A stretch of 64,000 bases of DNA, from contig JABLUY010000166.1 of the NCBI GenBank assembly GCA_013306675.1, positions 1-64,000 of the forward strand. The letters are read 5' to 3'. This document shows, one piece after another, positions 48,445 through 59,853 of this stretch (positions are counted from its first letter, which is position 1; every line of letters starts with the position of its first letter). The translations under genes were made by a program, and so were the position numbers. The notes under the pieces were generated by a model that was not told the DNA's origin, did not search any database, and was given only the letters and a program-made list of their open reading frames with translations. This DNA comes from Thraustochytrium sp. TN22. Taxonomy: Eukaryota; Sar; Bigyra; Thraustochytrida; Thraustochytriidae.

Positions 48445-50721
48445 TTAGGGCGGCAAAATCGGCTGCGTCGGCTGTGTGGTGGCCAGGCGGCGGCGCTCGC
48501 GGCGACGCCGCATCCAGTCAAGCGCGTTGAGGGCCGGGCCGCCGAGGAAGATACGCTGCGCGCTGCGCTCACGCGCAGCGGCCTCGTCCACGTGCTCGGG
48601 GCCCGCCTCGATGCGCTGTCGATTCAAGTTGTCCATGGCGCCCTCCGTCGTGTTGTCGCTGCTGAATTCCCTCGAGCCGGCGCCGGACTCGGGGTCGCCG
48701 GTCTCGGCCGAGTCGCCCTCGCGCTCCTCGTCGTTGGCCTCGACGTGCTCATCGTGCTCATCGTGCTCGACCGGGCGGCCCGTGACAACGTGGCACTTGC
48801 ACAGCGGGCAGTTGCCGCGGCGCAGGAGCCAAGGGTCAACGCAGTCGTCGTGGTAGAGATGCATGCACGGGAGCTCGCGGAGCACCTCGCCCTTTTCAAA
48901 GGGCAGGAGGCAGATTGCGCACGGGTCCTCGTCGTCGTTCATGTAGAAGCTGGCCGGGTCAAAGGTAGGTGTGGTCGCGGCGGGCTCGGCGCCCGCGGAA
49001 CCCGCCGCCGAGGCCGCGGAAGGATCGGCAACTTCCGGCTGCGCAGCCTCAAGGTCCGTGGTCGTGGAGGCGGCAGCGCTGCTGCGGCCGTCCTGGCTCT
49101 CGGCCGCCAAGGAGGCGTCCATGAGAGCCTCCTTGTCGGAGCTGGCGGCGACGCGGCGCGGGCCGAGGTGCGCCTGCTGGTCGTCGGGCAGGTCCTCGTA
49201 GGTGTCCTCGCCGTCATCCTTGTGGATGCGCTTGACGTAGACGTGCCGGCCGTCCGGATCGTAGCGCACGAGCGGGAGAGCGTCCACGACCTCCTGGGAG
49301 ACGCCCGTGCCCCGGGGGCGACCGTCTTCGGGCAATTGGAACTCCGGCTGGCGCGTGCGAAATAGGCAAAAGAGGGAGACGAGCAGGAATCCGCAGGCCG
49401 CGATGAGGGCGTACTGCAGCGTGACGAGGTTGGCGAGAAAGAAGCTGGAGCTCTCGTAGTCGATCGCGTTCACGAAGCCGCCGCGGGCCACGACCGTGGC
49501 GCTGTCCATGCGCCAAATGGACATGCGCGTGGTGCCCGGCATGAGCACGACGAGCTGGCCGCCGCGCTGCACGCCGACGGCGTCGGTGGTGCTGCCGGGG
49601 AACTGCGCAATGAAGCCGCACCACACGTACGAGTAAGGTCCGCTGGAGCACTGCACGCTGAGACCGTTCTCAGTGTCGCCCGTGATGCTCGTGACCGCCA
49701 CGTAGTCGACGGGAGTCTCCGTCGTAGCGCCGGAGTTGTCCGTGTCGGCGCGCACGCCGCCGTGCAGGAGGACCTTGTTGCCGCCCGTGGTACTGAGCAG
49801 GTGGCCCGCGCGCGAGACCCACTGGGACTGCGTAACCTCGATAACGCGCGTCGGGAGCTCGCTGGCGTCCATGGTGCCGTCGGCCTCAAGCACCAGGGCC
49901 GTGAGGTTGAGGACAAGGAGGTCGGAGAGGATGTGCTCCTCGCGCAAGGGGCGCTCGTAGCCGCCGTGAATGGCCCAGGTGGAGTCGGTCAGCTTGGCGC
50001 TGGCTGCGTTGGAGCGGGTCTTGAGCCCCGAGGAGCTTAGTGTCACCCAGCTGCCGCGCGGCACATCGTCCGCCGTCGTGTTGAATTCGTCGAGGGAGAA
50101 GCAGTAGAGCCCGTTGAACATGACCGGGCCCGTCGGCCCGGTGGACCCGCCGTAGATGACCATGCGGCTGCCCAGGCCGACGGCCGCCGGCTGGTAGCGG
50201 CCCAGCACTTCGGTGGACTCGACATTCACCTCGGCCGCGTGCACCAGGCCGTTCGCCTCGAGCTCGATCATCCACACGCGGCCGTCGCTGGACCGGTCGT
50301 AGCGCAGGGCGCGGTCCGCCACGCCGCCGTGCGCCAAGAACCGGCACGAGGTGGGCCGCTCCTCGTGCGGGTCGATCTCCACCAGCACGCCGCCCCAGCG
50401 CGGCTGCACCAGGTCCTCCGTGACGTCCGAGAGGTCCGTGTACATGCCCGTCTGGAACGAGTATGCGTACAGCCCGCTCGTGGCCAGGCCGCTCGCTAGC
50501 TGGCCGCCCAGCAGCAGCATCACATCCATCCGGCTGCAGTACGCCGCCGCCGGCTGCAGCAGCACGGGCGGCACGTCGCCGCTGTCCGACACCAGCTGCG
50601 CCCAGAACTCCACGCCCAGCAGCGAGAACTGCGAGTACAGCAGCACGATCGCCGTCACCGTGATGAGCAGCAGCAGCAGCCACAGGCACCGCCCGGCCCT
50701 CTCATTGCACCTCAGCACCAT
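48445..50721 (-). CDS. Kelch-repeat, transmembrane RING-H2 ubiquitin ligase
   Basis: The product is predicted to have 758 residues from the ATG at 50721. Residues about 15-37 (CLWLLLLLITVTAIVLLYS) are a signal anchor. A lumenal part of about 400 residues contains kelch-type repeats (MLLLGGQLASGLATSGLYAY, IYGGSTGP, AIHGGYERP, VLLHGGVRAD). A second membrane segment, LVTLQYALIAACGFLLVSLF, lies near residue 490. The cytosolic part ends in a RING-H2 finger, CAICLLPFEKG...CMHLYHDDC...CPLC (C-x2-C-x14-C-x-H-x2-H-x2-C-x10-C-x2-C), which should recruit an E2 enzyme. The arrangement suggests a secretory-pathway E3 whose propeller senses a lumenal client; kelch plus membrane RING in this order is unusual. 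Repeats (CTCCGC)n upstream open the frame to 50931. Confidence 0.85.
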   Translation of the reverse strand: MVLRCNERAGRCLWLLLLLITVTAIVLLYSQFSLLGVEFWAQLVSDSGDVPPVLLQPAAAYCSRMDVMLLLGGQLASGLATSGLYAYSFQTGMYTDLSDVTEDLVQPRWGGVLVEIDPHEERPTSCRFLAHGGVADRALRYDRSSDGRVWMIELEANGLVHAAEVNVESTEVLGRYQPAAVGLGSRMVIYGGSTGPTGPVMFNGLYCFSLDEFNTTADDVPRGSWVTLSSSGLKTRSNAASAKLTDSTWAIHGGYERPLREEHILSDLLVLNLTALVLEADGTMDASELPTRVIEVTQSQWVSRAGHLLSTTGGNKVLLHGGVRADTDNSGATTETPVDYVAVTSITGDTENGLSVQCSSGPYSYVWCGFIAQFPGSTTDAVGVQRGGQLVVLMPGTTRMSIWRMDSATVVARGGFVNAIDYESSSFFLANLVTLQYALIAACGFLLVSLFCLFRTRQPEFQLPEDGRPRGTGVSQEVVDALPLVRYDPDGRHVYVKRIHKDDGEDTYEDLPDDQQAHLGPRRVAASSDKEALMDASLAAESQDGRSSAAASTTTDLEAAQPEVADPSAASAAGSAGAEPAATTPTFDPASFYMNDDEDPCAICLLPFEKGEVLRELPCMHLYHDDCVDPWLLRRGNCPLCKCHVVTGRPVEHDEHDEHVEANDEEREGDSAETGDPESGAGSREFSSDNTTEGAMDNLNRQRIEAGPEHVDEAAARERSAQRIFLGGPALNALDWMRRRRERRRLATTQPTQPILPP

Positions 50722-52152
50722 CTCCCTCCCTCCCTCCCTCCGGCCCGTCCGCAGCGCCGCCTGCGCGTCCTTCCCGCCGCTCGCCGTGCGTCGCGTCGCC
50801 GCCGCGGGCCCCGCCTCCGCCTCCGCCTCCGCCTCCGCCTCCGCCTCCTCCGCCTCCTCCGCCGCGCCGGCCGCGCCGGCCGCGCCGCGCCGCGCCGCGC
50901 CGCGCGCGCGCCGCGCCGCGCGCCGCGCCACGCGCCGGGGCGATCGCGGTCTGCCGCGCGCGTGCGCCGCCCGCGCCAGCCGCGCCGCGGCTCAGGCAGC
51001 GCGGCCAGCCCGCTCCCAGTCTGTCACAGTCGGAGCTGCCCGTAGGCCTAGTGCTCCACTCTTGCGCACGCTACTACTCTCCACGAGAGCTACTTCCTCA
51101 ACAGTGCCAGCTCGAGGCGCAAAGTAGAGCTGAGGCCAGCTGAGCTCGACTTCCCGCGACTTCCCCCTCCCGCGCAGCTGGCTACTAAGAGCTAAGCTTA
51201 GCTAGCAGCTACCCCGTCGAAGAAGTGGCAGGCGGCGCGGCGCCTGCACGCGCGCCCCGTGCACGGGGCGGGCGCCTGCACGGGCGGCGGCGTCGGCAGG
51301 GCAGGGCGGCCGCCGCGGCGCGCGCGCGGCGGCGGGCGGGCGCCGCGCGGCGGCCGGCAGCAGGAAGGCAGGCAGGCAGGCAGGGCCGGCGCGAGCGGAG
51401 GCGGTGGCCGCGGCGGCCAACGCCGGCGGGAGGACGCGCGGCGACGCGCGAGCGGGCGGTCGTCAATGACTGGCGGGACGCCGGGGACTCGGACGACTCC
51501 GACTCGGACTTGGAGGGCGCGGCCGCCGCGCTGGACGTGCAGCGGAGCAGACCGACCGGACCGTGTCCGTCTCGAGCGCGGCGGCGAGCCGCGCGGAGGG
51601 CTGAGGCGCCGCGCGGCAGGAGGGCTCTCGCGGGCGACGAAGGGCTGCGCTGCCAGGCCTGCTGGACGCGGCGCTGCAGGTTCCAGGGCTCGCTCGCGCG
51701 AGGCGTGTCCGTCGCGGCGCTCGCTACGCTTGCCGCCGTCCGTGACCGCTCCCGGCCGGGGCTCGGCTCGCTGCTCTCAGGCTCTCCCACGCTCGGCCGA
51801 TGTCGATCTGCGCGTCGCGCTCGCCCGGGCTCGCCGCGCGCGCGCGCTCGCTGGCTCGCTCGCTCCCTTCGCCGCTCGTCTCGTCTCGCCGCGCCATGCA
51901 GTGCAGACGGCCGCCGGCGGCGCGCCGACGGGGTTTCCGCGCAGCGGGCACGGCGCGCGGCCGGCCGGCCGGCCGGCGCGCTCCGAGCGGGCCCGCCGGC
52001 GCCGCGGCCCGCGCGCGCCGGCCAGCATGAGCCGCGCGGCGCCATCGTGAAGGCCTCATGGCGCGGCGGTGGCGGCGGTTGCCTGCCTGCCTGCCTGCCT
52101 GCCTGCCTGCCCGCCTGCCTGGCGCGGGCGGCGCGGCGCGCAGGCAGACCCC
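50722..52152. other. Head-to-head spacer of extreme GC content
   Basis: This holds the RING and DOCK promoters. Simple repeats include (CTCC)n (50723-50741), (CCTCCG)n (50813-50865), (GGCA)n (51365-51385) and (CTGC)n (52081-52119). Near 51030-51215 the DNA is less GC-rich, with AGCT tetramers, and may be the core promoter region. No gene is supported. Confidence 0.5.
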
Positions 52153-53228
52153 ATGGAGCCCCCGGCCGCGGGCGCGCGGTCGCCGGCGGCGGCGGCGGCG
52201 GCGCGGTCGCCCGCGTGGTCGCGGCGCGAGGGCACGGGCCGCGCGCGGTTCGCCTTCGAGGCGCGCGGCAAGCACCAGCTGTCGCTGGCGGCCGGCGACC
52301 TGGTGCACGTGCAGGGCTTCTCCAGCGGCTGGTTCAAGGGCGTGCAGGCGCGCACGGGCAAGCGCGGCATCTTCCCCGCCGCCTACGTGGACCTGCTCGA
52401 GGCCGGGGACGCGGGCGGCGCCGAGGATGCGCGGCGCCAGGGAGGCGCCGGCGCCCTGGACGCGGAGGCCCTGCTCGCCGAGGTCGATGAGGTGCTGGGC
52501 GCGTGGCAGGCCGTGCTGGACCGCCAGGCCGCCACGCACGAGGTAGGCGACCTGCAGGCGCGCCTCGCGCTGCTCTCGGACTGGCGCCGCGCGCTCTGGG
52601 GCCAGCCCACGCCGCCACCCGAGCCGGAGGCGGCGCGCCTGCGCGGGGGCATCCTCAAGCTGCTCGAGCTGGACGTCCACAGCGAGGCGGGCGGCATGCT
52701 CACGCCGCGCAACGGCGCTGGTCGCCCTGTCTCGAGCGCGGACGCTTCGCTGGCCGAAATGGTCGCACGTCATGAGCGCTTGCAAGCCGACCTTGAGACC
52801 GGCCTGCAGCGCGCCGACACGTTGTGGGCGCGCATAGGCTCCTGGCCCGTTCAAGGCGACAGCACCGAGGCTTGCGTTGCGCTCTCCGTGCGTGTAGCGC
52901 GCGCCGACCTGCGCTGCAGCGACCCGCTCTGGCTCTGCTTCGCACTTTACGATGCGCGCGCGCAGGTGCAACTCTCCGAGGACGCGATCATTCGCGTGGA
53001 CGGAAGCGCGGCAAGCAACGCAAGCGAGTTGGGCGCCGACGCGTCCTCTGCGCGCTTTGCTTGCGTCCCACGACACCTTGTGGACGAGCGACTAGCGCTT
53101 GTCTGCAAGATCGTGCGCGAGGGCCCGCTACTGCCGCAGCCGGGCCAAGAGGTCTCCTCCGAGCCACGTGACGACACCTTTCGGCGGCCCTTTGGCATGG
53201 CTGTTTGGTTCTTGGCCGACGCTCTTGC

Positions 53229-53286
<58 letters not shown>

Positions 53287-56200
53287 CTTCCAGACAGCAA
53301 GGACAATGGCTGTCCAGCGGCCAGCCTCTGGCTTGCGCAGGGTCGCGAGGACCACCTCGAAGCGCGTCTGCGCGCCGAGCTCATGCAAGGGTTCACCAGG
53401 AGCATGGTCCGCTCGCCATCGGCGCAGAGCACGCCGCAGGCGCTGGCAAGGCGCGAGCGCCTCGCCATCTGCCTTGAAGCGCACGAGCCCGAGCTTCAAA
53501 ACGACTGCACCGGGGCGGTGCTCCTCAACCCGGACGCTTGCCCCTCGGCGCGCGCGCCCGCATTCGAAGCACGGCGCGAGGTCTACCTTCGCCTCAGGCA
53601 CGGCAACTTCCAGCAGGACCAGAAGAGGTCGGCGCGCAACGTCCAAATCCGCGTGCACCTTGTCGATGGCGCCGGTAAGCTCTTGGCAGGCGCGGTGGGC
53701 CGCGACCGGGCTGACCTCGGCGACACCTACCGGTCGACCGTGTACTATCATGACAATCAACCAAGCGTCGAGGAGCAACTCATCCTCAGGCCTCCTCAGG
53801 GCGCGAGACCAGGGGATGGTCTGCACGTGCTCTTCGTGTTTCTGCACGCGTCCTCCACAGTGCGCAAGTCGCGGGCCTTTTCATTTTCATTTTTGCCGCT
53901 CTTCACCAAGGCTGGCGCCCTGCGGGCCGATGGCGACTACACGCTCAAATGCTATACGCCTTTATCCGGCATGGGCCCGGTGGAGACCGAGGTGGCGGGC
54001 AACGCCAAGTACCTGGTGGCGGACCCAGTGCTCCCCAAGGGAGGCGTGGCCATGGCGGAGCCCAACTTGCGGCCCAAGGAGACCCTTTCAATCCGTCTGT
54101 ACGCGAGCTCCACGCTGCTGTCGCAGGACGCTCGCCTGGCGACTCTCTTCTCGCTCGTGCGCGAAGGCGCCCCGGGTTCGCGGGAGGACCTCGGCTCGCT
54201 CTTCCGCCTGGTGGCCACGCAGGTGGACATCCACACGCAGCTACGGCATTTGTGGCCGCTCCTCGACTGCGTCTTCATCGCGATGGATACTGTCGAGGAC
54301 GACCTCATCGTGCAGGCCGCCTTCTCCATGCTCGTCGCGCTTCTCGACCAGGCCTCCATCACTGTGGACCGGGAGCTCTTGCAGAAGCGTCTCGACACCT
54401 ACGTGGGCGACCATTTGCACGAGCAGGCCTTCGCGTCCCGCGCCTACGTGGCGCTCCTCGGCAACCTGCGCCTCTGGCTCGAGGCGCTCCCACCCGCTGC
54501 CTCTGAGGAGCCGAACGAACGCGGGAACGGCGGTGGCGCCGTCCTGCGGACGCTGGGTCATTTGTGCCAGCTCCTCTTCGCGTCGCGAAGATGCGCGGCG
54601 GCCGATGCCATGGGACGCAACATCGGCTGGGACGGCAGCAGCGCCGGCCTGGCGAACTTCGAGCAGCACGTACTTGAGCTCTTCTATCTGGTGGACGCGG
54701 TGGCGGCCTCCGAGTCCTCGGGCGTGGCGCAGGAGCTCCGACGCGATGCTTTGGCTGGCATGGCGCAGGTCCTGAACTTTGCGCTCGTGGACAGCGGCCT
54801 CGAGGAGGCGACCGTGGCAGAGATTGCGCGCGGGTTTCTGGATTCGCTGCACCACGTGCCCTCGGGCGTCAAGCTGGACGCCCTCGACGTGCTTGGGAGC
54901 CTGTGCGAATCGCGCTTGCTGACATGGTGGGAGGTGCGCAGCCGCGTCACGCCCTCGCTCGTGCGCGCGCTGCAGGCGCACCTTCGCGGCAGCCTCGAAG
55001 AGCAGGAGCGCTGTGCGAAGTGCGTGGCGGCCTTCTTTGCGATTGTGCCGCGGCAAGACCCGGTGCTGACCGTGACGCAGCGGCGCGAGGACATCTGGAA
55101 TGCCTCCTTTCTGCTGCCCGACCTCTTTGGCGCCGCCCGAGCTTTCGTAGCGATTCGCCACGAGGCGCCGCCGCCGCCGTCGCGCGTGGAGGCGGCCGCC
55201 CAAGCGCGCAGGGCGCGTCCCAGCTTCATGCTCGACCACCTCCCGGAAGACGTGCGGCGGACGGTGGTGCGCCTGTTGACGTGCGCCTTTTCGATCATTC
55301 TGGACCTGGACGCGCAGCAGCTGCGCTACTTTATGACGGCGGCCTTTTCTCCAGACGATGACCCGGACAAGGCGGCAACGGCAAGTGGCGGTCCAGGCGG
55401 TCCAGGCGCCGCGGATGACTTCGTGCGTGCGGCCCTGGTGTGCTGCAACGCTGCGCTGCGGCGCGCCGACCACGTCTACCTGGACTTGTACCCGGATGCT
55501 TGGTTTGCGGCGCAGGCAGCCGCGATCGTTGCCATGCTGCGCCTGCTGGAGTGGTTCGCACAGCGCCTGTCCGCGTACTGCAGGGACGGCGCGGCGCGCG
55601 CCGACCTGCAGCGCGGAGACAACAGCGTTTGGCTCCTCTTTATGCGTGCCGGTCTCGCACTCGCTGGCAACCCAGTCCTGGGCGGTGGCGTGAGTTTGCA
55701 GGACGCGGGCCGGCGCCGCGCGCGGGAGCGTGAGCGCCTCCACGAAGGGCCATCGCGGCTCGCGCGCGTCCTTCGCAGCGTGTGGGACGGCGCCCTGGCT
55801 AGCCAGCGCCGCGTCCTCGCGCCGCTCCTGACGGTCGACGTCCTCGACCTCTGCACTGGAACGGACTCGGACGATCTACTTGCGCTGGCACGGAAGATGT
55901 ACCTGGACATGCTTGTGGCCGAGCTCCGGCCTGACGCCAGCACGAATGCCGGCAGCTCAAGCCGCGCCGTGGAGCTCGCCACGGCCTCCTTTGTGAACTT
56001 CGTCTCTCGCGCGCCCTCGTCAGGGCCGGCGCAACGCGCCGTGGAGCTCTTCGAGGTCTCGCTCTTGGAGAGCGCCAGCCTCGAAGTGCAGCAGAACAAT
56101 GCGGTGGCGGGCTTCGTGCAGGACATGGCACACTTTTGCCGTCTGCTCCAGGAGCTGGATTCGCTGCCGCGAACGGCAGAGCGCGAGCACGAACGCGTCG

Positions 56201-57501
56201 ACGCGCAGGTTGAGCTGCTCAACTATCTGCGCCGCCAGGGCCGCGACGAGAGCTTTTTGAGCCGTCTCGACGAGCTGGTGGGCCTGCACGAGGAGCGCGG
56301 AAACTTTGCGGAGGCCGTCAACGCGCGGCTACTGCAGCTGCCCCTGACGGGGGACCGTGAGCGCGTGCTGTGGGAGGTCGTCGAGGCTTGCACGCGCGGC
56401 GCGCTTTGGGACCGCGCCGTCACCGTGCTGGACGAGCTTCGTGACATCTTTGAGCGTGACTTCAAGCTGCACCGCGTCCCCGAGGTGCTTCGCCGACAGG
56501 CGGACTTTGTCGAATGCCTCGTGCGTGACCAGCAGCAGCGCGTCTACCCGCACTACTACCGCGTGTCCTTTAAGGCGCCGGGCGCGCTCCCCGAGCACGA
56601 CGTTGCGGTATGGAACCGCGTCTTCGTGTACAAGGCCGGACCTATGGAGGGTCTCGTAGACTTTTCCGCGAGCCTTGGCGCCGCCTTTCCCGGCATTCGT
56701 GTTCTGCAGCCCGCCCAGGCTCATGCCGCCGACGCGGCTGCCGCTGGGCCTTGGATTGAGGTGCAGACTGTCAAGCCGGTCTCCTGGTTTGAGGATGCCC
56801 TGCTCGCGGAGCGGAAAGCAGGCGATGGCGCACGAGATATGCACGCGTGGAGGTTGAGCGTGGCGAGCGCGGAGCACGCCGCTAGGGAGCTGATGCCGCC
56901 GGCGCGAGCGCTCAAGGACAAGGCGCACGCGGCGGTCGCCCGCGTGGCGAGCCTGACGTCCTTTCGCAAGCGCACCGCCAAGAGCGGCAACGACTTCCTC
57001 GACACCTGGGCCCGCGTGCGCGTCACGCTTCTCGAGCCGCCCGGGTTTCCGTGCCTCTCGCGCAGGCTGCCGGCCGCCGGCGAGCTCGAGCTCGAGGTGG
57101 ATCCGCTGCGCATCGCCATCCAAGCCATTCAGGACAAGAACTGCGAGCTCGCCGAGCAGTCCGCCGATCATGCGCGCCGTACCGCGCGCGACGCGCCGCA
57201 GTCCTTTACCATGCTCCTGAGCGGCGTCATTGACGCGGCTGTCAGCGGCGGTGTCGCTCGCAACTACGCCTCCTTCTTCGATGGCTCTTACCGTCGCGAC
57301 TACCCCGAAATTGTTGCGGCGTATCGTTCCGAGGACGTCGCCGAGCTCTGGGTGGCGCACCTGCGTGCCGCAGTGCGCACGCAGGTCGACCTTCTCGATG
57401 CCGCGCTGCGCGCCCACGGCGGCGTCTGCGCCGAGCCTGTGCTCCCGCTTCACGAGTACCTCGTCGACAAGATGGCGGACCTCAAGGCCGCGCTCCTCTG
57501 A
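52153..57501 (+). CDS. DOCK-family guanine nucleotide exchange factor with SH3
   Basis: The product is predicted to have 1,782 residues. The ATG at 52153 (MEPPAAGARS) avoids an upstream part encoded by a CTGC repeat. An SH3 domain lies at about 30-77 (FAFEARGKHQLSLAAGDLV, then GWFKG and GIFPAAYV). A poly-Gln run follows near 360-380. The DHR-1 (C2-like, lipid-binding) domain lies at about 475-640, with RREVYLRLRHGNF and SFSFLPLF. A long helical repeat region follows. The DHR-2 exchange domain lies at about 1360-1780 with LVGLHEERGNFAEAVNARLL, YYRVSFKAPGALP and the final VSGGVARNYASFF and CAEPVLPLHEYLV blocks. DOCK proteins load GTP on Rac/Cdc42 at membranes and drive actin change. SH3 plus DHR-1 plus DHR-2 is the DOCK-A/B order, so an ELMO partner is expected elsewhere. 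Confidence 0.9.
53231..53283 (+). repeat. Coding CAG repeat (poly-Gln) in the DOCK gene
   Basis: Eighteen uninterrupted CAG codons lie between the first helical region and the DHR-1 domain. Pure CAG without CAA implies recent slippage and likely length variation between strains. Confidence 0.9.
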
Positions 57502-57734
57502 AGTTCCGTCTTGCTTGTACACGCGAAACGATGTGCTGCGATGGACTCTCAGCGCCTTTCAACCCGACATAGTTCTTGTGCATGCATTCAAGCAAGCAAG
57601 GAAGCAAATTTGCTGTTATTAGTGAATGAGTGGTGCTGCCCGACAGAAAGCGGACAAGGTGAGTGATGAGAACGTCGAGCGAGCGAGGGGAAGGCAGGGG
57701 AAGGCGCAGGCATGAGAAGTGAGAAAACTTGTCC

Positions 57735-57870
57735 TGGTGGAAAAGGCCGGGCGGTCTCGGTCAGTGCCGATGTGATGGTCAGTGAGCGTCGCATTGCAGG
57801 GCAGAACTTCTGAATGAAAGCTCTTTTTGGTGGAAATGGCCGGGCGGTCTCGGTTAGTGCCGGCGTGATG
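57735..57870. repeat. 43-bp direct repeat pair
   Basis: Units at 57735-57777 and 57828-57870 share TGGTGGAAA-GGCCGGGCGGTCTCGG and the following bases, with four differences by eye. The period is 93 bases. Confidence 0.85.
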
Positions 57871-58240
57871 AGCGAAGGGAAACCAGAGCACACGCGCACC
57901 GAATCTCGCCGGTTGGCTACTCATGAAGGCCTCCTCTTCACTAATAGGGCTGCGGCGCCGCTCCGGCGCATTTTCACGGTGTCCGCCCTTCCCCAGTCCC
58001 TCAGGCTGCATTCACATCCTCTAGCTATGCCTAGGTTGGCGCAGACCTGTGCTGCCTGCCTTGCAGTCCCAGTCACAGTGCGAGTCACGCAGCGTGCCGC
58101 AAGCTTGCAATGCCAGTGGCCAAGACTCCGGCCGCAGGACAGCGCGGTCGGCCCCACCGGCCCAAGCCGCCGCTACTTGTACCGGGGAAGAAGGACTCGT
58201 ACGTAAGTTACTCGGACGATGAGACCGGCCCGGGCCGGCG

Positions 58241-58428
58241 TAGGACAAAACCGCACGCGCGGAACCCTTTTGCCGCGAGCGTGTGCAGGCGTGTGCAGTG
58301 AGCGTGGTGGTGGCACTGCAAGTGCACGGATCTTAGGCTACTAGGACAAAACCGCACGCGCGGAACCCTTTTGCCGCGAGCGTATGCAGGCGTGTGCAGA
58401 GAGCGTGGTGGTGGCACTGCAAGTGCAC
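58241..58428. repeat. 87-bp direct repeat pair
   Basis: Units at 58241-58327 and 58342-58428 differ at only two bases. Each starts TAGGACAAAACCGCACGCG and ends with the dyad GCACTGCAAGTGCAC. Fourteen bases separate them. This is a recent tandem duplication about 230 bases before a start codon. Confidence 0.92.
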
Positions 58429-58653
58429 TGACTCACTGACAGCGCAGCGCGGCGCGTTTGAGCGCGTGGTCGGCGGCCCGGAATCCGTGGGCCCAGGCGG
58501 AAACGTGGCACTGGCAGACCAAGCGCGACCACTGCAAGCTCATTGGCGGTCGTCGGCGGTCGTCGGGCTCGTCGGCGCTCAGATCAGCTCCTCTCGGCGC
58601 GGCGGCGCTCGTCAAGCAGGGCGAGCAAAGGCAGAATCACCGGCGGAGCGAGA

Positions 58654-59499
58654 ATGATGACCTGGACTCGGATGGCGGCGCGTCTCGCGCTCGTGGCTGT
58701 AGCGATGCTTACGCTAGAGGCGCGCGCGCAGGGGCGCCGAGCGGGGGCAGTCCTAGGACGGCAGCTCGACGAGGAAGGCGAAGTGGAATGCGACCTTTCC
58801 ATTGCTTGTGAAGGGCCCTTGGCCGCATGTTTGCAGGATCACGCGTGCGCCGAGCTCTATGGAAAGTTGTGGTCGGCACACGCCTCCCAAGAAGCCCACG
58901 TCGCCGCTGTGGAAGCCATGTACGCGAATGAGCGCGGCAAGCTGTGGCTCTCGTGCAGATGGTGCACAGGGATGAGCTGTGACCCCACCGAGGAGGCCCT
59001 TTACCCGGTGGACCCGGACTCAGACCTCGCAGGGATGCTGAACGCTACCTGCGAAGAGCCGAGGGCCACGTACGCGCCGACGGCAGAGCTGTGCGACGAG
59101 GGCGCGGTCGAGGTTGCGTGCTCCAGTGCCCTTGCGGCCTGCGTTGCAGACCCGGCGTGCAACAGCACCTTGTCGGCCCTGGACATCGAATACGAGTCCG
59201 AGTCTGACCTGCTTGCGGCGTACTACGCGCACGACTCGAACGATCTAGGTCATGCTGCACTTCTCTGCCAGGCGTGTTTCTCCCCTGCATGCGCCGAGTT
59301 CACACTGTCCATGGCAGTGGTCTTTGACACCCGAGTGACCGGCTTCTACGAGTTTTCTGAGCAGCTCGTCGCCGAGTGCGGCTTCACGATCTCGCCGACA
59401 GCCTCGACGCCAGCGCCTTCGCCCATGCCGGAAAGTTCAAGCACCAAACTTCTTGCCAACACGGTCGCAAGCCTCCTCACTGCTCTTCTCATGCGCTAG
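58654..59499 (+). CDS. Cysteine-rich GPI-type surface protein, member A
   Basis: The product is predicted to have 281 residues; ATGs at 58654, 58657 and 58672 are all possible. A signal peptide (RLALVAVAMLTLEARA) is followed by two copies of a cysteine repeat of about 95 residues. The repeat pattern is C-x5-8-C-x5-6-C-x4-C, a helix ending in a Tyr/Trp-rich part, C-x2-C-x3-5-C, then a final Cys. Copies start CDLSIACEGPLAACLQDHAC and CDEGAVEVACSSALAACVAD. A short Ser/Thr/Pro stalk and a hydrophobic C-terminus (LLANTVASLLTALLMR) suggest a GPI anchor. No known family is recognised. The convergent gene at 59854-60884 is a paralogue with the same plan. Confidence 0.75.
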   Translation: MMTWTRMAARLALVAVAMLTLEARAQGRRAGAVLGRQLDEEGEVECDLSIACEGPLAACLQDHACAELYGKLWSAHASQEAHVAAVEAMYANERGKLWLSCRWCTGMSCDPTEEALYPVDPDSDLAGMLNATCEEPRATYAPTAELCDEGAVEVACSSALAACVADPACNSTLSALDIEYESESDLLAAYYAHDSNDLGHAALLCQACFSPACAEFTLSMAVVFDTRVTGFYEFSEQLVAECGFTISPTASTPAPSPMPESSSTKLLANTVASLLTALLMR

Positions 59500-59853
59500 C
59501 CCAGAAGCGACCATCTGGCGTTCCTTCCTCGTCGGCACGCAAGCCCGCTGGCTTCCTCGGCTTCGTCACCCCTCTTTATTTTTTAGAGCTCTGTAAAGCA
59601 TAGCGGGACGACCGCTTCGAGATGCCCACGTCGTCTTCTGGTTCGTGCGCAGCAGCAAGCCAAAGTGCTAGTTGCTCTGGCTAGCTAGTTTGCCAGAGGA
59701 CAATAACGTTCGCGAGGAGCTTGGCGCAGTCGCAGTGGTCTTGCCACTGCAATGGGAGGGCCGGCAGGAGCCTCGGGCAGCGCTCGTCAGCTGACGTAGA
59801 GAAATCATCCTGGGGAGGCGGAGAATCGATCGAGAACTCTGCGCGCCAATTGC
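59500..59853. other. Tail-to-tail spacer of the two surface-protein genes
   Basis: The spacer includes an AT-rich CTTTATTTTTTAGAG (about 59574-59588), a possible polyadenylation region for the plus-strand gene, and a TAGCTAGTTTG stretch near 59682. No gene is seen. Confidence 0.45.

Larger units (their letters stand above)
57502..58653. other. 1.15-kb spacer with two sets of direct repeats
   Basis: No gene is supported. It holds a 43-bp direct repeat pair (57735, 57828), an 87-bp direct repeat pair (58241, 58342), and several GGCACTGCAAGTGCAC/TGCCAGTGG words. Confidence 0.6.

Noticed and set aside
51225-52490. 421-codon frame overlapping the DOCK 5' end
   Set aside because: It is simple-sequence Arg/Ala/Gly text in another frame; the DOCK frame has SH3, DHR-1 and DHR-2.
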